Notes under the pieces: model-generated | What the model saw: only the letters and a program-made list of their open reading frames with translations | Database searches by the model: none | Told to the model about the DNA's origin: nothing | Translations under genes and position numbers: made by a program | From: Paenibacillus oceani | Lineage (GTDB): Bacteria; Bacillota; Bacilli; Paenibacillales; NBRC-103111 | Assembly (NCBI RefSeq): GCF_014705615.1 | Contig: NZ_JACXJA010000047.1 | Location: forward strand, 16,773 to 80,772 | DNA length: 64,000 bases | Reading direction: 5' to 3' | Shown here: piece by piece, positions 27,000-36,070 of the stretch | How positions within the stretch are numbered: the stretch's first letter is position 1 | How the letters are laid out: each line of letters opens with the position of its first letter

Positions 27000-27046
27000 A
27001 AGGCCGGACGGCAGAAGTGGAAACGCTGCTGCTTCCGGCCTTTTTT
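27000..27046 (+). terminator. Terminator of the DUF3055 gene
   Basis: AAGGCCGGA and TCCGGCCTT pair, followed by six T residues. Confidence 0.85.
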
Positions 27047-27126
27047 GCGATCCGGGCGAAGACCGAGTGTGCGGAGCGCTGGGGGCGGAGGTGCGGCCGG
27101 GCTGGCGTTGCGATACACTGACCAAG

Positions 27127-27308
27127 TAAATAAGAGCTTTTTGTAGCAGTTATTTTGCGTATAAACAGGAAAAATGACTAATAGGTGATGTTTGCAGCTC
27201 TTATTTGGCCGATTGGAGGCAGTTTCGAGCAATGCCCGGTCAAATAGAAGCTGCAAACCGCTTCTATTTTCCCAAAAGTCCGCCCCCAGCGAGAAATAAG
27301 AGCTCCAA
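27127..27308. repeat. Dispersed AATAAGAG repeat, copy 3 (divergent)
   Basis: AATAAGAGC, CAGCTCTTATTT, AATAGAAGCTGCAAACCGCTTCTATTTT and AAATAAGAGC occur in succession. The spacer between half-sites differs from copies 1 and 2, so only the half-sites and the GCAAACCGC core are shared. The rest of the 26923-27500 gap is the terminator above and the leader below. Confidence 0.7.
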
Positions 27309-27451
27309 ACATCCACTAATTCGAGTTTGGCCGCAGACCCACCGCCCACCGCTACCGCTCTTATCCCGACAGAACGCAGCACTATCGGCCGACAGCCGGT
27401 CAACTGACAACCGACTGCCTGAGCCCGCCAGTCCCAAGCACATAAAAAACA

Positions 27452-27493
27452 CCCTCCCGAGGCACACTGGAAGTAACCTGTGTACGAGGAGGG
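27452..27493 (+). promoter_or_regulatory. Hairpin sequestering a ribosome binding site
   Basis: CCCTCC (27452-27457) pairs with GGAGGG (27488-27493), the Shine-Dalgarno of the gene at 27501. ACAC/GTGT (27464-27467, 27480-27483) extends the stem. It could act as a translational switch or RNA thermometer. Confidence 0.5.
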
Positions 27494-27500
27494 ATTTGTT

Positions 27501-27800
27501 ATGTCCGAAGAAGATAACAAGCCGGTAGAGAACGGATTCGTTACGGAGCGTCCGCGTCAATACCGGGATCTGGCCACTGTCGAATCGCAGCGCAACGATC
27601 TGAGCGCCGAGGAGTTTCCCGAAGGCCCGTACGGGGCCGATCTGCTGACCGAATCGCTGGGCAAAAGCTCGCCTTGGCGCAGAGACCAGCGTACGCAAAG
27701 CGCCTTCACCTACGAAAACCGCCTCCTGCACGAAGGGGTGGACCGCGGAGGCTACCCCGGCCAGCATGATACGCATGACGACCCGGCGGCGGACGAATAA
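27501..27800 (+). CDS. Small acidic hypothetical protein
   Basis: A 99-residue protein rich in Asp, Glu, Arg and Pro, without membrane segment or signal peptide and probably largely disordered (PRQYRDLATVESQRNDLSAEEFPEGPYGADLL). I do not recognise the family. The ATG follows AGGAGGG with 8-base spacing, and that site lies in a hairpin. A vegetative or spore-associated role cannot be judged. The gene looks real from its start signal and codon use. Confidence 0.6.
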   Translation: MSEEDNKPVENGFVTERPRQYRDLATVESQRNDLSAEEFPEGPYGADLLTESLGKSSPWRRDQRTQSAFTYENRLLHEGVDRGGYPGQHDTHDDPAADE

Positions 27801-27890
27801 CCCGTCATCGGCTTGGCTGCCGACAGCCTCGAGCGGCTCCCGCATCAGCGACCAGCCGTTGACTCGATTTCGCCCGATCTGCGAAGCCGT

Positions 27891-28163
27891 CTACAAATCA
27901 AACTGCAACGGATCGAGACAAAATTCCAATACTCGCCCGTATGCTCCCCATTCGGAAAAAAGAACGAATACAGTTTGGCATTCCGCGCCCGCACCTTGAC
28001 TCGAATAACCTCGCGTTCGAGCTTGCTCAAGTCGGGCTTTCCCTTCCACTCTACTTTGGCGGCGATGCTGTCGCCCGTAAACGGCACACACTCACTCGTC
28101 CCGGCTGTAAGCGAGCTGGATGTCCATCGTCCACGCCATCTTCGTAAAGGTTAGTTTGGACAT
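27891..28163 (-). pseudogene. Eroded glycosidase-type gene fragment
   Basis: Immediately after the nucleoside hydrolase an intact AGGAGG and ATG (28163) open MSKLTFTKMAWTMDIQLAYSRDE, then a stop. In another frame the sequence continues as VPFTGDSIAAKVEWKGKPDL and VRARNAKLYSFFFPNG. This resembles, from memory, the C-terminal beta-sandwich end of glycoside-hydrolase-like proteins. Further upstream frame changes (YEDGVDDG read out of frame) point to several small deletions. Reading: a once cotranscribed gene that lost its body and decayed. The exact family is uncertain. Confidence 0.55.
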
Positions 28164-28184
28164 GCCTCCATAGCCTCCTGATGG

Positions 28185-29108
28185 TTAGTGGGATTCCTTC
28201 AGCTTCCGAAACAAATCTTGGAAAACCCGGTCCCTGTGAATATAATGGACGTAACGGATAAAGTGCCGGGACGCGTCAAAGCTCCAGCGGCAGTCTTCGG
28301 ACAACAGCGGACTGTGCACCAGATCGCTGGGCAGCCAAGTCTCGTTGATCAGAAAAGCGATGGCCGAGATATCCCAGATGACGCGGGAGTAGCCGAAGTG
28401 GTTCGGACTGCAGTGCTCGAACGTCTCGTACAGGTACTGGCCGATCGCTCCCTGATCCTTCACGTAGTCCCTTACTTCCGACAGCGTCGTTTGCAGATGG
28501 GACGCTACGCCTTTGCAGGGAACGAGCACGAGCGGGACGCCGCTGTTCAGGACGATGCGGGACGCGTGCAGGTCCTGGTGCATATTAAACTCCCGGGTGT
28601 TCGGCCAATGCAGGGCATGACCTCCGAGCCATACGACAACGATTTTACCGATAATACGAGGCTCCATCAGGATGGCGGACGCGACATTCGTGATCGCTCC
28701 GATCGCCGCAACATACAGCGGGTCGTCTTCGGAGCTCGCCATCGCCCGTGCCACCAGATCCCGGGCCGCTTCGCTGTCCACCGGAGTTTCCGGACCCGGC
28801 AAGTACGCTGTCGATCCGCGATAGATCGGGAGTCCGGACATTTCGGGGAGATGGGATGCGATCTTCAGCAGCTCCTGGTAGCTTTTCTCCATCCCGTCCC
28901 CCGGCCCTTCCGACAAAACGTTGTGGAACGGCGCTGCGTACATCGCTTCCACCTGCAGCTGATTCGGCGATTTCATCGCGTAGACGACGGCGAACTGGTC
29001 ATCGATTTCGTTATACGTATCGGTGTCCAGCACCATCCTCACCTTGCGCTTCGGATGAGTCAGCCGCTGCAGCCGCTGCTCTTGAGTCAATTTCGGATAA
29101 TCGATCAC
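28185..29108 (-). CDS. Inosine/uridine-preferring nucleoside hydrolase family protein
   Basis: A 307-residue enzyme that would cleave ribonucleosides to base and ribose. The calcium and ribose site DTDTYNEIDDQFA (D28, D30, D36, D37) is clear, and AAIGAITNVASAI and the distal FNMHQDLHAS and VIWDISA support the fold. The length is normal. The start is GTG at 29108 with GGGAGG upstream. It is divergent from an AraC regulator starting at 29250, its likely controller. The ribokinase at the window start could use the ribose released, but the two are 28 kb apart. Confidence 0.88.
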   Translation of the reverse strand: MIDYPKLTQEQRLQRLTHPKRKVRMVLDTDTYNEIDDQFAVVYAMKSPNQLQVEAMYAAPFHNVLSEGPGDGMEKSYQELLKIASHLPEMSGLPIYRGSTAYLPGPETPVDSEAARDLVARAMASSEDDPLYVAAIGAITNVASAILMEPRIIGKIVVVWLGGHALHWPNTREFNMHQDLHASRIVLNSGVPLVLVPCKGVASHLQTTLSEVRDYVKDQGAIGQYLYETFEHCSPNHFGYSRVIWDISAIAFLINETWLPSDLVHSPLLSEDCRWSFDASRHFIRYVHYIHRDRVFQDLFRKLKESH

Positions 29109-29249
29109 TGTTTTTCCTCCCTTGGTGTTGCCTATACCTTACAACCCACATCCATCTTACACCAGCGGCAGCTTCATAGTTTTTCACGATTCGGCGCATT
29201 GTTTATACGATTTGGCTATCTCGCCTGGAATCGGAAGGAGGAACGTCCT

Positions 29250-30026
29250 ATGCTCGCACAAATGGATTTTATTTTTCACGGCATGCGGGAGGCGGACAGC
29301 TACATGCCGATCCATCGGCATCGGTGCTACGAGCTCGTCTATTATGTGTCGGGTGCAGGCTCAACGCGTCTGGGCGAGGTCGATTACCGGTACAAGCCGA
29401 ACACCTATACGCTGATCCCTCCGGGTATGCCTCATGACGAGAGAAGGATCGAGGAAACCGAAGTGATCTATATCGGCTTCAGTACCGAGAGCCGGGAGCT
29501 TCCCCCGCTCCAGCAGGGATTGTTTCAGGATCACCCGGACCGCGCGCTCCTGAGTCTGCTGCACAATATGAGGGGGGAGATGCAGGAGAAGCACGTCTAC
29601 TTCGCCCAGAAGCTCAATTTGCGGACAAGCGAGATCGTAATCGAACATCTCCGGTCCGTGACGACCGGCGAATTGAACCGTCCCGACGACAATCTGCTGT
29701 ATGCCCGCACCTTTATGGACGAAAATTTCAATCAGAAAATAACGGTGGAGGAGCTCGCCGATATAGCTGGATACAGCTACCACCACTTCCGTCACTTGTT
29801 CAAGAAAAAGTTCGGCGTCTCGCCGGTCCATTATTTGATGAGCAAACGGCTGGAGAAGGCGCGCAGCCTGCTGCGGCATACGGAGCTGTCGATCACCTCC
29901 ATCGCCATGGAGTGCGGATTCTCGAACGATGCGCAGTTCTGCACGATCTTCAAGCGGGAGATCGGCGAAACTCCCCGCACGTTCCGGCAAAACTGGTATC
30001 GGTCTACTTTGCGGAGCTTGGTATGA
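29250..30026 (+). CDS. AraC-family regulator with cupin sensor domain
   Basis: A 258-residue regulator. Residues 1-120 form a cupin-like ligand domain (MPIHRHRCYELVYYVSGAG, YTLIPPGMPHDERR). The C-terminal third carries two helix-turn-helix units (ITVEELADIAGYSYHHFRHLFKKKFG and LSITSIAMECGFSNDAQFCTIFKREIG). ATG 29250 has GGAAGGAGG upstream; the frame is open far upstream but antisense to the hydrolase. It is divergent from the nucleoside hydrolase and the decayed gene behind it, presumably its regulon. Confidence 0.9.
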   Translation: MLAQMDFIFHGMREADSYMPIHRHRCYELVYYVSGAGSTRLGEVDYRYKPNTYTLIPPGMPHDERRIEETEVIYIGFSTESRELPPLQQGLFQDHPDRALLSLLHNMRGEMQEKHVYFAQKLNLRTSEIVIEHLRSVTTGELNRPDDNLLYARTFMDENFNQKITVEELADIAGYSYHHFRHLFKKKFGVSPVHYLMSKRLEKARSLLRHTELSITSIAMECGFSNDAQFCTIFKREIGETPRTFRQNWYRSTLRSLV

Positions 30027-30054
30027 TAGGATGCGCGGATCGGGGCGGCAGACT

Positions 30055-30228
30055 ATGAGTAAAGAAAAAGTGCTTTACCTCGTAGGACTTATCAGTTTGT
30101 CATTTCTTCTGTATATGGTGATTAACACTTTAACATTCAAAGGAATTTCAGACGAATTGGAGCCCATTTGCATCTTTCTGTCTATAATTACCTCGCATCT
30201 GATCGTAAGTAAGTTGAATTCCAAATAA
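30055..30228 (+). CDS. Small membrane protein, two predicted helices
   Basis: A 57-residue protein with two hydrophobic stretches (VLYLVGLISLSFLLYMVI and ICIFLSIITSHLIV). The upstream GGGGCGGCAG is a weak ribosome binding site, and the start is 28 bases after the AraC gene. Its codons are more AT-rich than those of its neighbours. Family unknown. A hairpin terminator follows. Confidence 0.5.
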   Translation: MSKEKVLYLVGLISLSFLLYMVINTLTFKGISDELEPICIFLSIITSHLIVSKLNSK

Positions 30229-30302
30229 ATGGAGTCGTAGTCTGGACGGAAGATTATATCGCCCTCTACGCCGGAACAACGGACCCTAACAAATTCAACC
30301 AA

Positions 30303-30340
30303 AAAAGCAGCTGAGCGAACCTCATCGCCCAACTGCTTTT
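30303..30340. terminator. Bidirectional terminator between convergent genes
   Basis: AAAAGCAG and CTGCTTTT pair, with A-run on one side and T-run on the other, placed between the small membrane protein gene and the minus-strand GNAT gene. Confidence 0.75.
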
Positions 30341-30359
30341 ATCCGTTCTACTCCCGAGT

Positions 30360-30830
30360 TTACCTAAGCATTCCCCGATAGGCCCCCGGAACCGAACCTT
30401 CGATCGGGATCGCCCCAATCGTCTTGTTGTAAAATTCGGTCGGACCCGCGCCGCCGATGATCGCATACGCGTAGCCTTCGTCATGCAGAGCGTGCATGCA
30501 CGCCAGCAGCAGCGCTTTGCCTACGCCTTGTCCTCTCATCTCCGGGTCTACGCCGGTCGGGCCGAAGTAGTTTTTGCAGGTCGCTTCGTAGCAGCCAAAG
30601 CCGACGACCTTGTCGTCCTTCGTCGCGATAAAGCAGGAAACCGGCGAACGCGAGAACGCCACGTCGACTTCGCTCTCCCAATGCGCCCGGAACGTCTTCA
30701 GCACCCACGCCTTGACGATATGCTTCTCCGGGGCCAAACCGCGGCGGATAACGATTCCGGACTCGGCCAGCTGATTGATAATCGTTGTTTTCTCAGGAAG
30801 GTCGTACAATTTGACAAGCATATCCGGCAT
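30360..30830 (-). CDS. GNAT-family N-acetyltransferase
   Basis: A 156-residue enzyme. The acetyl-CoA pyrophosphate loop is visible in GVDPEMRGQGVGKALLLACM (R/Q-x-x-G-x-G/A), preceded by the beta-strand VVGFGCYEA. The C-terminus GGAGPTEFYNKTIGA is typical for the fold. The substrate is not predictable. The start ATG at 30830 has AGGAGG upstream. It stands alone on the minus strand, ahead of the bidirectional terminator. Confidence 0.88.
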   Translation of the reverse strand: MPDMLVKLYDLPEKTTIINQLAESGIVIRRGLAPEKHIVKAWVLKTFRAHWESEVDVAFSRSPVSCFIATKDDKVVGFGCYEATCKNYFGPTGVDPEMRGQGVGKALLLACMHALHDEGYAYAIIGGAGPTEFYNKTIGAIPIEGSVPGAYRGMLR

Positions 30831-30929
30831 CGGTTTTATTCCTCCTGTGTGATGGAAAATAGCGATTCTGCCAACTCGTAAACGATCTTATCGTAGTGTA
30901 GCTTGGAATGAAGCCCGTTGCAAGATCAT

Positions 30930-31799
30930 CTAGCCGATTTGCTGGGCGAGTCCTTTAAACTCCAGCTCCTCGAACTTGGCGCGCAGCCGGTGGAAATCCG
31001 GCGCCCAGAGGCACGAGTCGATCGGGCAGCTAACCGGCACGTCGCAGCGGATCGTCGCCAGATCCCGGCACAGGTGCAGCATGTCGAGCGATGCTTCGAT
31101 TTTGCCCCGGATGCTGGCCGATACAGCCGCGAGATTGGCCAAAATCCCGTCAATATCGCCGTATTCCGCGAGCAGCTTCAGCGCCGTCTTCTCCCCGATC
31201 CCTTTGACGCCCGGGTAGTTGTCGCTGGTGTCGCCCGTCAAGCCTTTCAGCTCGATGATCTGCCGCGGCGTCAAGCCCCGCTCTTCGAGAAGCCCGGCCA
31301 GATCGTACACCGCATAGTTGGACGCGCCCTTCTTCATAATGACGACGTGAACCCGTTCGGAGACAACCTGCAGCAGGTCGTGATCGCCGGTCAGGACGAA
31401 AACATGCGTCTGGTCGTCCGCATAATGCTGGGCCAGCGTCCCGATGCAATCGTCCGCTTCATAACCGTGCAGGCCGACATTCGGTACGCCGAAGCTGTCC
31501 ACGACTTCCTTCACGAGATCGAATTGCGGAATCAAATCTTCCGGAGGAGCCTCGCGGTTGCCTTTGTACGCCTCGTATTGTTCAGTTCGAAATGTAGTAC
31601 TCCCCATATCCCAGCAGCAGACGACATGCGTCGGGCGGAACCGCTTGACGGCATCCATCAAATATTTGACGAATCCGTGCACGGCATTGGTCGGCAATCC
31701 GGCACTTGTCCGCTTAATATAACCGCTGTACGAGCTGGCATAATAGGCCCGAAACAATAACGCCATGCCGTCGACCAGCAGCACTTTACGATCGGTCAT
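30930..31799 (-). CDS. ypcP: 5'-3' exonuclease (YpcP-type flap nuclease)
   Basis: A 289-residue stand-alone homologue of the N-terminal nuclease of DNA polymerase I, involved in Okazaki primer or flap removal. Metal-binding acids appear in LLVDGMALLFRAYY, CCWDMGSTTFR, GYEADDCIGTLA and VLTGDHDLLQVV, and the helix-hairpin-helix is GDTSDNYPGVKGIGEKTALKLL. ATG 31799 has GGAG upstream, and a promoter precedes it. Confidence 0.92.
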   Translation of the reverse strand: MTDRKVLLVDGMALLFRAYYASSYSGYIKRTSAGLPTNAVHGFVKYLMDAVKRFRPTHVVCCWDMGSTTFRTEQYEAYKGNREAPPEDLIPQFDLVKEVVDSFGVPNVGLHGYEADDCIGTLAQHYADDQTHVFVLTGDHDLLQVVSERVHVVIMKKGASNYAVYDLAGLLEERGLTPRQIIELKGLTGDTSDNYPGVKGIGEKTALKLLAEYGDIDGILANLAAVSASIRGKIEASLDMLHLCRDLATIRCDVPVSCPIDSCLWAPDFHRLRAKFEELEFKGLAQQIG

Positions 31800-31836
31800 T
31801 CTCTCAACTCTCCTTGTCCCACTAGCACTCTCGCCA

Positions 31837-31864
31837 ATTATAGCACACTGGCAGGCAGGGTAAA
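31837..31864 (-). promoter_or_regulatory. Promoter of the exonuclease gene
   Basis: TTTACC (31859-31864) and TATAAT (31837-31842) on the minus strand, 16 bases apart. Confidence 0.6.
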
Positions 31865-31946
31865 GGAAACATTGACTGCGCGATCTATAAAGATATGGAT
31901 TTAGACATTCCCGATAGTGGGATGCCGCTGGAAAACGGTACACGCC

Positions 31947-34556
31947 TCAAGGTACTTCGTAGAAGCGTCGCTTCTGGGTTTGATACATCAATTCGATTTC
32001 CTTCAGCGACAGTGTCTTGCCGAAGACGAAGAAGTGGCCCAACTCGCCCCCGAAATATCCGTTATCGCCGGGGCTACGGCCGATCGAGTCCGCTTGCGAA
32101 GGCACGAGCCGCTTGTACGCACGGCTGCGGAATGAGACGGAACCGCCGTCTGACGGCGACAGCTCGACGCCGTCCACATACAGCCGGATCGCATTGCCTG
32201 CGAAGTCGAGAATGCCGACGGCATGATGCCATTCCGAATCGCGGACGTACGGGAACGATTTCGTCTGGAAACTGTCCGCGCTATCGCTTCTGCCAGCAAC
32301 GCGGATGGCTGTTGCCGTCAAGGTCATTTCCGCGCCTGCGGTTGCGCCGTGAATCCGAGTGCCGAACAGCCACTTCGGGTTCGAATCGGCTACGTTTCCG
32401 TCACGGAACCAGCCGGCGATCGTAATAGCAGGGGCGCCGTTCAGCCCGGCGGACGGCTTGTAGCCAAGAGCGGCGTAGTCCATGACGCCGTCCAGTCTCA
32501 CTCCGCGTTCCGGGTAGCCCGGGATACCGGCACCGCCCATCCGTTTAGCGTCATTGCCGAAGCGGGAAAGATCGGAATGCAGGCCCGTCGCCGCTCCATC
32601 CAGCGGCCAATAGCCCGCCAGTCCGTCATAGACAAGATGCCGGATTTCGCGCGGGTCGAGGGCTCTGCCGTAAATGCTCATCTCGTCAAGCGCCCCTGCG
32701 AAAAACCCGCCGCCGAACGGGCTGCTGCCGATCGTAGAAGCATATCCGGGCGTTTGCGGCGCGAAGGAGCGGCTGCCGAATACCGGTGTCTTGCCGGACA
32801 GCGGCTTCTGCTCGATTCCGTCCAGATACAGCCGGATCACATTATGCTCATAATCGATCACCCCGGCAGCGTGATGCCACTCTCCGGAGATCGAGAACGG
32901 AAAGTCCGCGTACTTATAGTCCTCGTTCGGCGTGCTCCTTCCTCCTACGCGTATCCGGTTTCCGACCATCCATACTTCGGCCCCGGCCGATGTCTGCCCG
33001 ACAGGGACGCCGAGCAGCCAGTTGCCCGTCTGCCCGGGCGGGGGCAGACTGTCGTTTCGAAACCAGCCTGCGATCGTAACGGCCGGCGCCCCCTGCAAAT
33101 TCGTCACCAGCGTATCGGGCAAAAGCACATGGTCATCCAGGCCGTCGAAATGAAGCCCACCGTTCCGGTAGCCATCCGTCCAAGCCGCCCCCTGAACCGT
33201 TCCGTGCGCCTCGTACGTCGAGCTGTCCGTAGCGGCCGTGCCCGTTATATCGTCGAATTTCCAATAGCCGTGCGGCAAATCCAAAGCATACCGCGCATTC
33301 TTCAGCCGATGGAACGTGATCCGGTTAGCGTTATGGTACGTGTCTGCACCGTCATAGGAGGTGCGGGCGACAAAGATAATATCGTCGCCGTCCCAGTGCC
33401 AATCCGCGTACTGAAAGCCGACCTTCGCGATCGAGTAGGGGACCGGCAGCTGCGAATCGTCACGGATCAGCAGCTTGGCGAAGTTCCAGTGAAGCAGGTC
33501 GGACGACGTATACAGCGACAGCCGGTTGCGCTGCTGAACGGCGAACGGGTAACTGTTGTCGTTGACAAGTGCGGCATACAACTGGCTCTCCGCATCGTAG
33601 CGTATGGTGAATTTGTGCATGCCGCCGGGAAAATCGATGAATCCTTCGGCAGGATCGAAGCTGATGCTGGCGTTGTCCGAGGATAGATGGATGACAGCCG
33701 CCTTATCCACGACAGGTTCGGAATTGAGACGAATCACGTTCAGAATATCTCCGTTCGGTGCCTGCACCATGTTGCCCTCCAGCCATCCGGGCCGGCTGGC
33801 CGACCAAGCTGGCGGCAGCCAGGCCGGATTGAAGGCAAGCTCGTTCGTTTTTGTCCAGCTTGCCGCATCAAGCAAGTCAGCGTGCTCGGGGGCGGAGATG
33901 ACCAGCGCCTTGAAATTTTGCGGCCAAACGTAAGGCTTGTTGCTCTCGAACGCTTTATACAGGCGGCCATTCGCCCGCAGGACAGGCGTGGGGGCCGTAT
34001 GGTAAGCCGAGGAGCCGGTGCTGCCGCCCGGAAACAGCAGACCGCTGCTTGCATCGTCAGCCGTCGTCCAGGACGTTCCCCTGTCGTCGCTTTTGCGGAT
34101 GACGATCGATTCGAGCGGGCCGGACGTCCCGAGCAAGTAGACGCTTCCCGCGTGCGCAAACAGGCTGGCCCAGTAAATGCCGTCCAACATAACGAGATGC
34201 TCCCACGTCCGGCCGTTGTCGGTCGAACGATACACCGACGTTTTGCGATGAGGCGAATTCGGTCCGGAATAATCGTGGGAAACGAGCAAGCTGCCATCGT
34301 CCAGCCGCAGCAGACTGGGTGAGCTTAGAAAGATGCGGGTACTTGCTTTCATCTCGTTCACTTCCGACACCAGCATGTTGGCGTAATCAGCTGTTCGGTC
34401 TTTCATATCGTTTGCCTCCTTTTGATAGGGAGTGGGGTCCGTCCGGGAGACGGAGGGATTGGCTGTCAGCCTGTAGAACCATACGGTGCCACACACCAGG
34501 ATCAACGCAACCAGCGCCACGAGCACGACCAGTCGAAGGCCCGGTCCCCGTTTCAC
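31947..34556 (-). CDS. Membrane-anchored BNR-propeller protein with two LamG domains
   Basis: An 869-residue surface protein. A single N-terminal anchor (residues 8-28) is followed by a sialidase-type propeller with Asp-box motifs (STDNGRTWEH, SDDRGTSWTT) spanning about 60-420. Two LamG/concanavalin-like domains follow (AGWFRNDSLPPPGQTGNW and AGWFRDGNVADSNPKW, each with EWHHA and RLYLDG/RLYVDG). It probably binds or cleaves extracellular glycans. The start is GTG 34556, four bases after the lipoprotein stop, so the genes are cotranscribed. Catalytic sialidase residues cannot be confirmed. Confidence 0.82.
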   Translation of the reverse strand: MKRGPGLRLVVLVALVALILVCGTVWFYRLTANPSVSRTDPTPYQKEANDMKDRTADYANMLVSEVNEMKASTRIFLSSPSLLRLDDGSLLVSHDYSGPNSPHRKTSVYRSTDNGRTWEHLVMLDGIYWASLFAHAGSVYLLGTSGPLESIVIRKSDDRGTSWTTADDASSGLLFPGGSTGSSAYHTAPTPVLRANGRLYKAFESNKPYVWPQNFKALVISAPEHADLLDAASWTKTNELAFNPAWLPPAWSASRPGWLEGNMVQAPNGDILNVIRLNSEPVVDKAAVIHLSSDNASISFDPAEGFIDFPGGMHKFTIRYDAESQLYAALVNDNSYPFAVQQRNRLSLYTSSDLLHWNFAKLLIRDDSQLPVPYSIAKVGFQYADWHWDGDDIIFVARTSYDGADTYHNANRITFHRLKNARYALDLPHGYWKFDDITGTAATDSSTYEAHGTVQGAAWTDGYRNGGLHFDGLDDHVLLPDTLVTNLQGAPAVTIAGWFRNDSLPPPGQTGNWLLGVPVGQTSAGAEVWMVGNRIRVGGRSTPNEDYKYADFPFSISGEWHHAAGVIDYEHNVIRLYLDGIEQKPLSGKTPVFGSRSFAPQTPGYASTIGSSPFGGGFFAGALDEMSIYGRALDPREIRHLVYDGLAGYWPLDGAATGLHSDLSRFGNDAKRMGGAGIPGYPERGVRLDGVMDYAALGYKPSAGLNGAPAITIAGWFRDGNVADSNPKWLFGTRIHGATAGAEMTLTATAIRVAGRSDSADSFQTKSFPYVRDSEWHHAVGILDFAGNAIRLYVDGVELSPSDGGSVSFRSRAYKRLVPSQADSIGRSPGDNGYFGGELGHFFVFGKTLSLKEIELMYQTQKRRFYEVP

Positions 34557-34559
34557 GGC

Positions 34560-35876
34560 CTACTTAGCCCTTTCGGATGCGATTGCCTTGTTCGCCGTCT
34601 CTTCCGCCTCGCGCAGTACGGTGTTCAGGTCTTTACTGCCGAAGATGAATTGGCGCAGCGCCTCGGTGTACGCGTTGGAGGCGACCAGATCATATTTCGT
34701 AGTAATATACGGCTCGGCTACGTTATTGTAATAAAACGCCGGAATGTTTTTGCCGCGGTAGACCGCAGAGTTTTCCAGAAAATTCTGCTTGATATCCTTG
34801 CGGTCCAGTACCGTCATATTCCCGTTTCGGGTCGCTTCGGCCTGAACCTCCGGCGACAGCAGGTGTGCGATTGCCTGGAACGCTTCTTCCTTGTGCTTGC
34901 TCGTCTTCGGAATGACGAAGCCGTTGGCGAACACGCCGATGCCCGTCTTGGGCTTGTCGGCGAAAACGGGGAAGGAGGCGATATCCCAGCCGATGCCTTC
35001 TTTGTTGAATTGATCCATCGCCTGACCGATGAAGATGTCGGGTAAAATCGCGACATTACGGTCCTTCGTAAACCGGTTCAACCCATGATACAGCACGCCT
35101 GCGGCTGGCGGACGATTGTTCGGTATGCTGAAGATGGTCTGAAAGACGCTAAACATGCTGCGCCAGCCCTCATGCTGCTGGATCAGCGCCTTGCCTGTAG
35201 CCGGATCGGTGAAAGGGAGCGACAGCTGGGTTTGCAGCCGGTTGAAATAGCCCATCTGCAAGCCGTAGTAGCGGCTATCCCTCTCAACGACGGTCAGCCT
35301 CTTCGCCAGCTCGATATATTGATCCCAGGTCATGCCGTCGACCGGATAGGCCACGCCGAACTTGTCGAACAGGTCTTTGTTATAGTAGGTGGCGAATACG
35401 TTTTGCGTTCTCGGCAGACTGTACAACTCCCCGTTCTGTCCAAACTGCTTGAAAAATTGCAATATTTGCGGCGTAATCGCACCAAGCTCGAATTCGTACT
35501 TGCGGACCAGCTCGTTCAAATCGGTTGGCACATCCATATCGAGCAGGATCGGTATATTCGTAATACCATCGTCGATAATATCCGGCAACTCCTTCGCGAC
35601 GATCATCTGATTGAACTGGTTGGCGTCCGTACAGTCGATCTTCTGAAGAGTAATATGCGGATATTTTCGGGAGACAGGACCGGCGAAATCCCGGGCAAAA
35701 TCGTCGTCGCTTACGGCAAAGCATTTGAAATACATAGTCAAGGTGACCGGCTTTGCCGCCTCATTTGTCTGGACGGATGGATCGTTCGTCCCCTTTCCGG
35801 AACTGGAGCAGCCCGTCGCGGCCAGAATCAGCAGGGCGGCGAAGCAGGAAACGAATACGGTTTTTACAAAAGACAT
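34560..35876 (-). CDS. Extracellular solute-binding lipoprotein, paralogue of the one at 5225
   Basis: A 438-residue binding protein with a signal peptide ending in LAATGC. YNKDLFDKFGVAYPVDGMTWDQYIELAKRLT and YRGKNIPAFYYNN align with the 5225-6562 product, so both belong to one subfamily. It is first in a two-gene unit with the LamG protein and divergent from an AraC regulator (36071). No permease is present. The linkage suggests that it presents a glycan fragment generated or bound by the LamG protein. ATG 35876 has AGGGGAG upstream. Confidence 0.88.
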   Translation of the reverse strand: MSFVKTVFVSCFAALLILAATGCSSSGKGTNDPSVQTNEAAKPVTLTMYFKCFAVSDDDFARDFAGPVSRKYPHITLQKIDCTDANQFNQMIVAKELPDIIDDGITNIPILLDMDVPTDLNELVRKYEFELGAITPQILQFFKQFGQNGELYSLPRTQNVFATYYNKDLFDKFGVAYPVDGMTWDQYIELAKRLTVVERDSRYYGLQMGYFNRLQTQLSLPFTDPATGKALIQQHEGWRSMFSVFQTIFSIPNNRPPAAGVLYHGLNRFTKDRNVAILPDIFIGQAMDQFNKEGIGWDIASFPVFADKPKTGIGVFANGFVIPKTSKHKEEAFQAIAHLLSPEVQAEATRNGNMTVLDRKDIKQNFLENSAVYRGKNIPAFYYNNVAEPYITTKYDLVASNAYTEALRQFIFGSKDLNTVLREAEETANKAIASERAK

Positions 35877-36070
35877 TATTGAGATTCTCCCCTTTACTTT
35901 TCAGTTAGCACCATCCTTGCCATGAAGAGATCACGGTGCGAATGGTCTGTTCCGCCGCACGGCAACGGAGGACAACGCTTACAGAGCACTTTGAAAACAG
36001 TTGAATTGCAGGTAACCGTTCCATATAATCGGAATAAATGGAACGTGATCTTGTAACAAGGGGGGACCGT

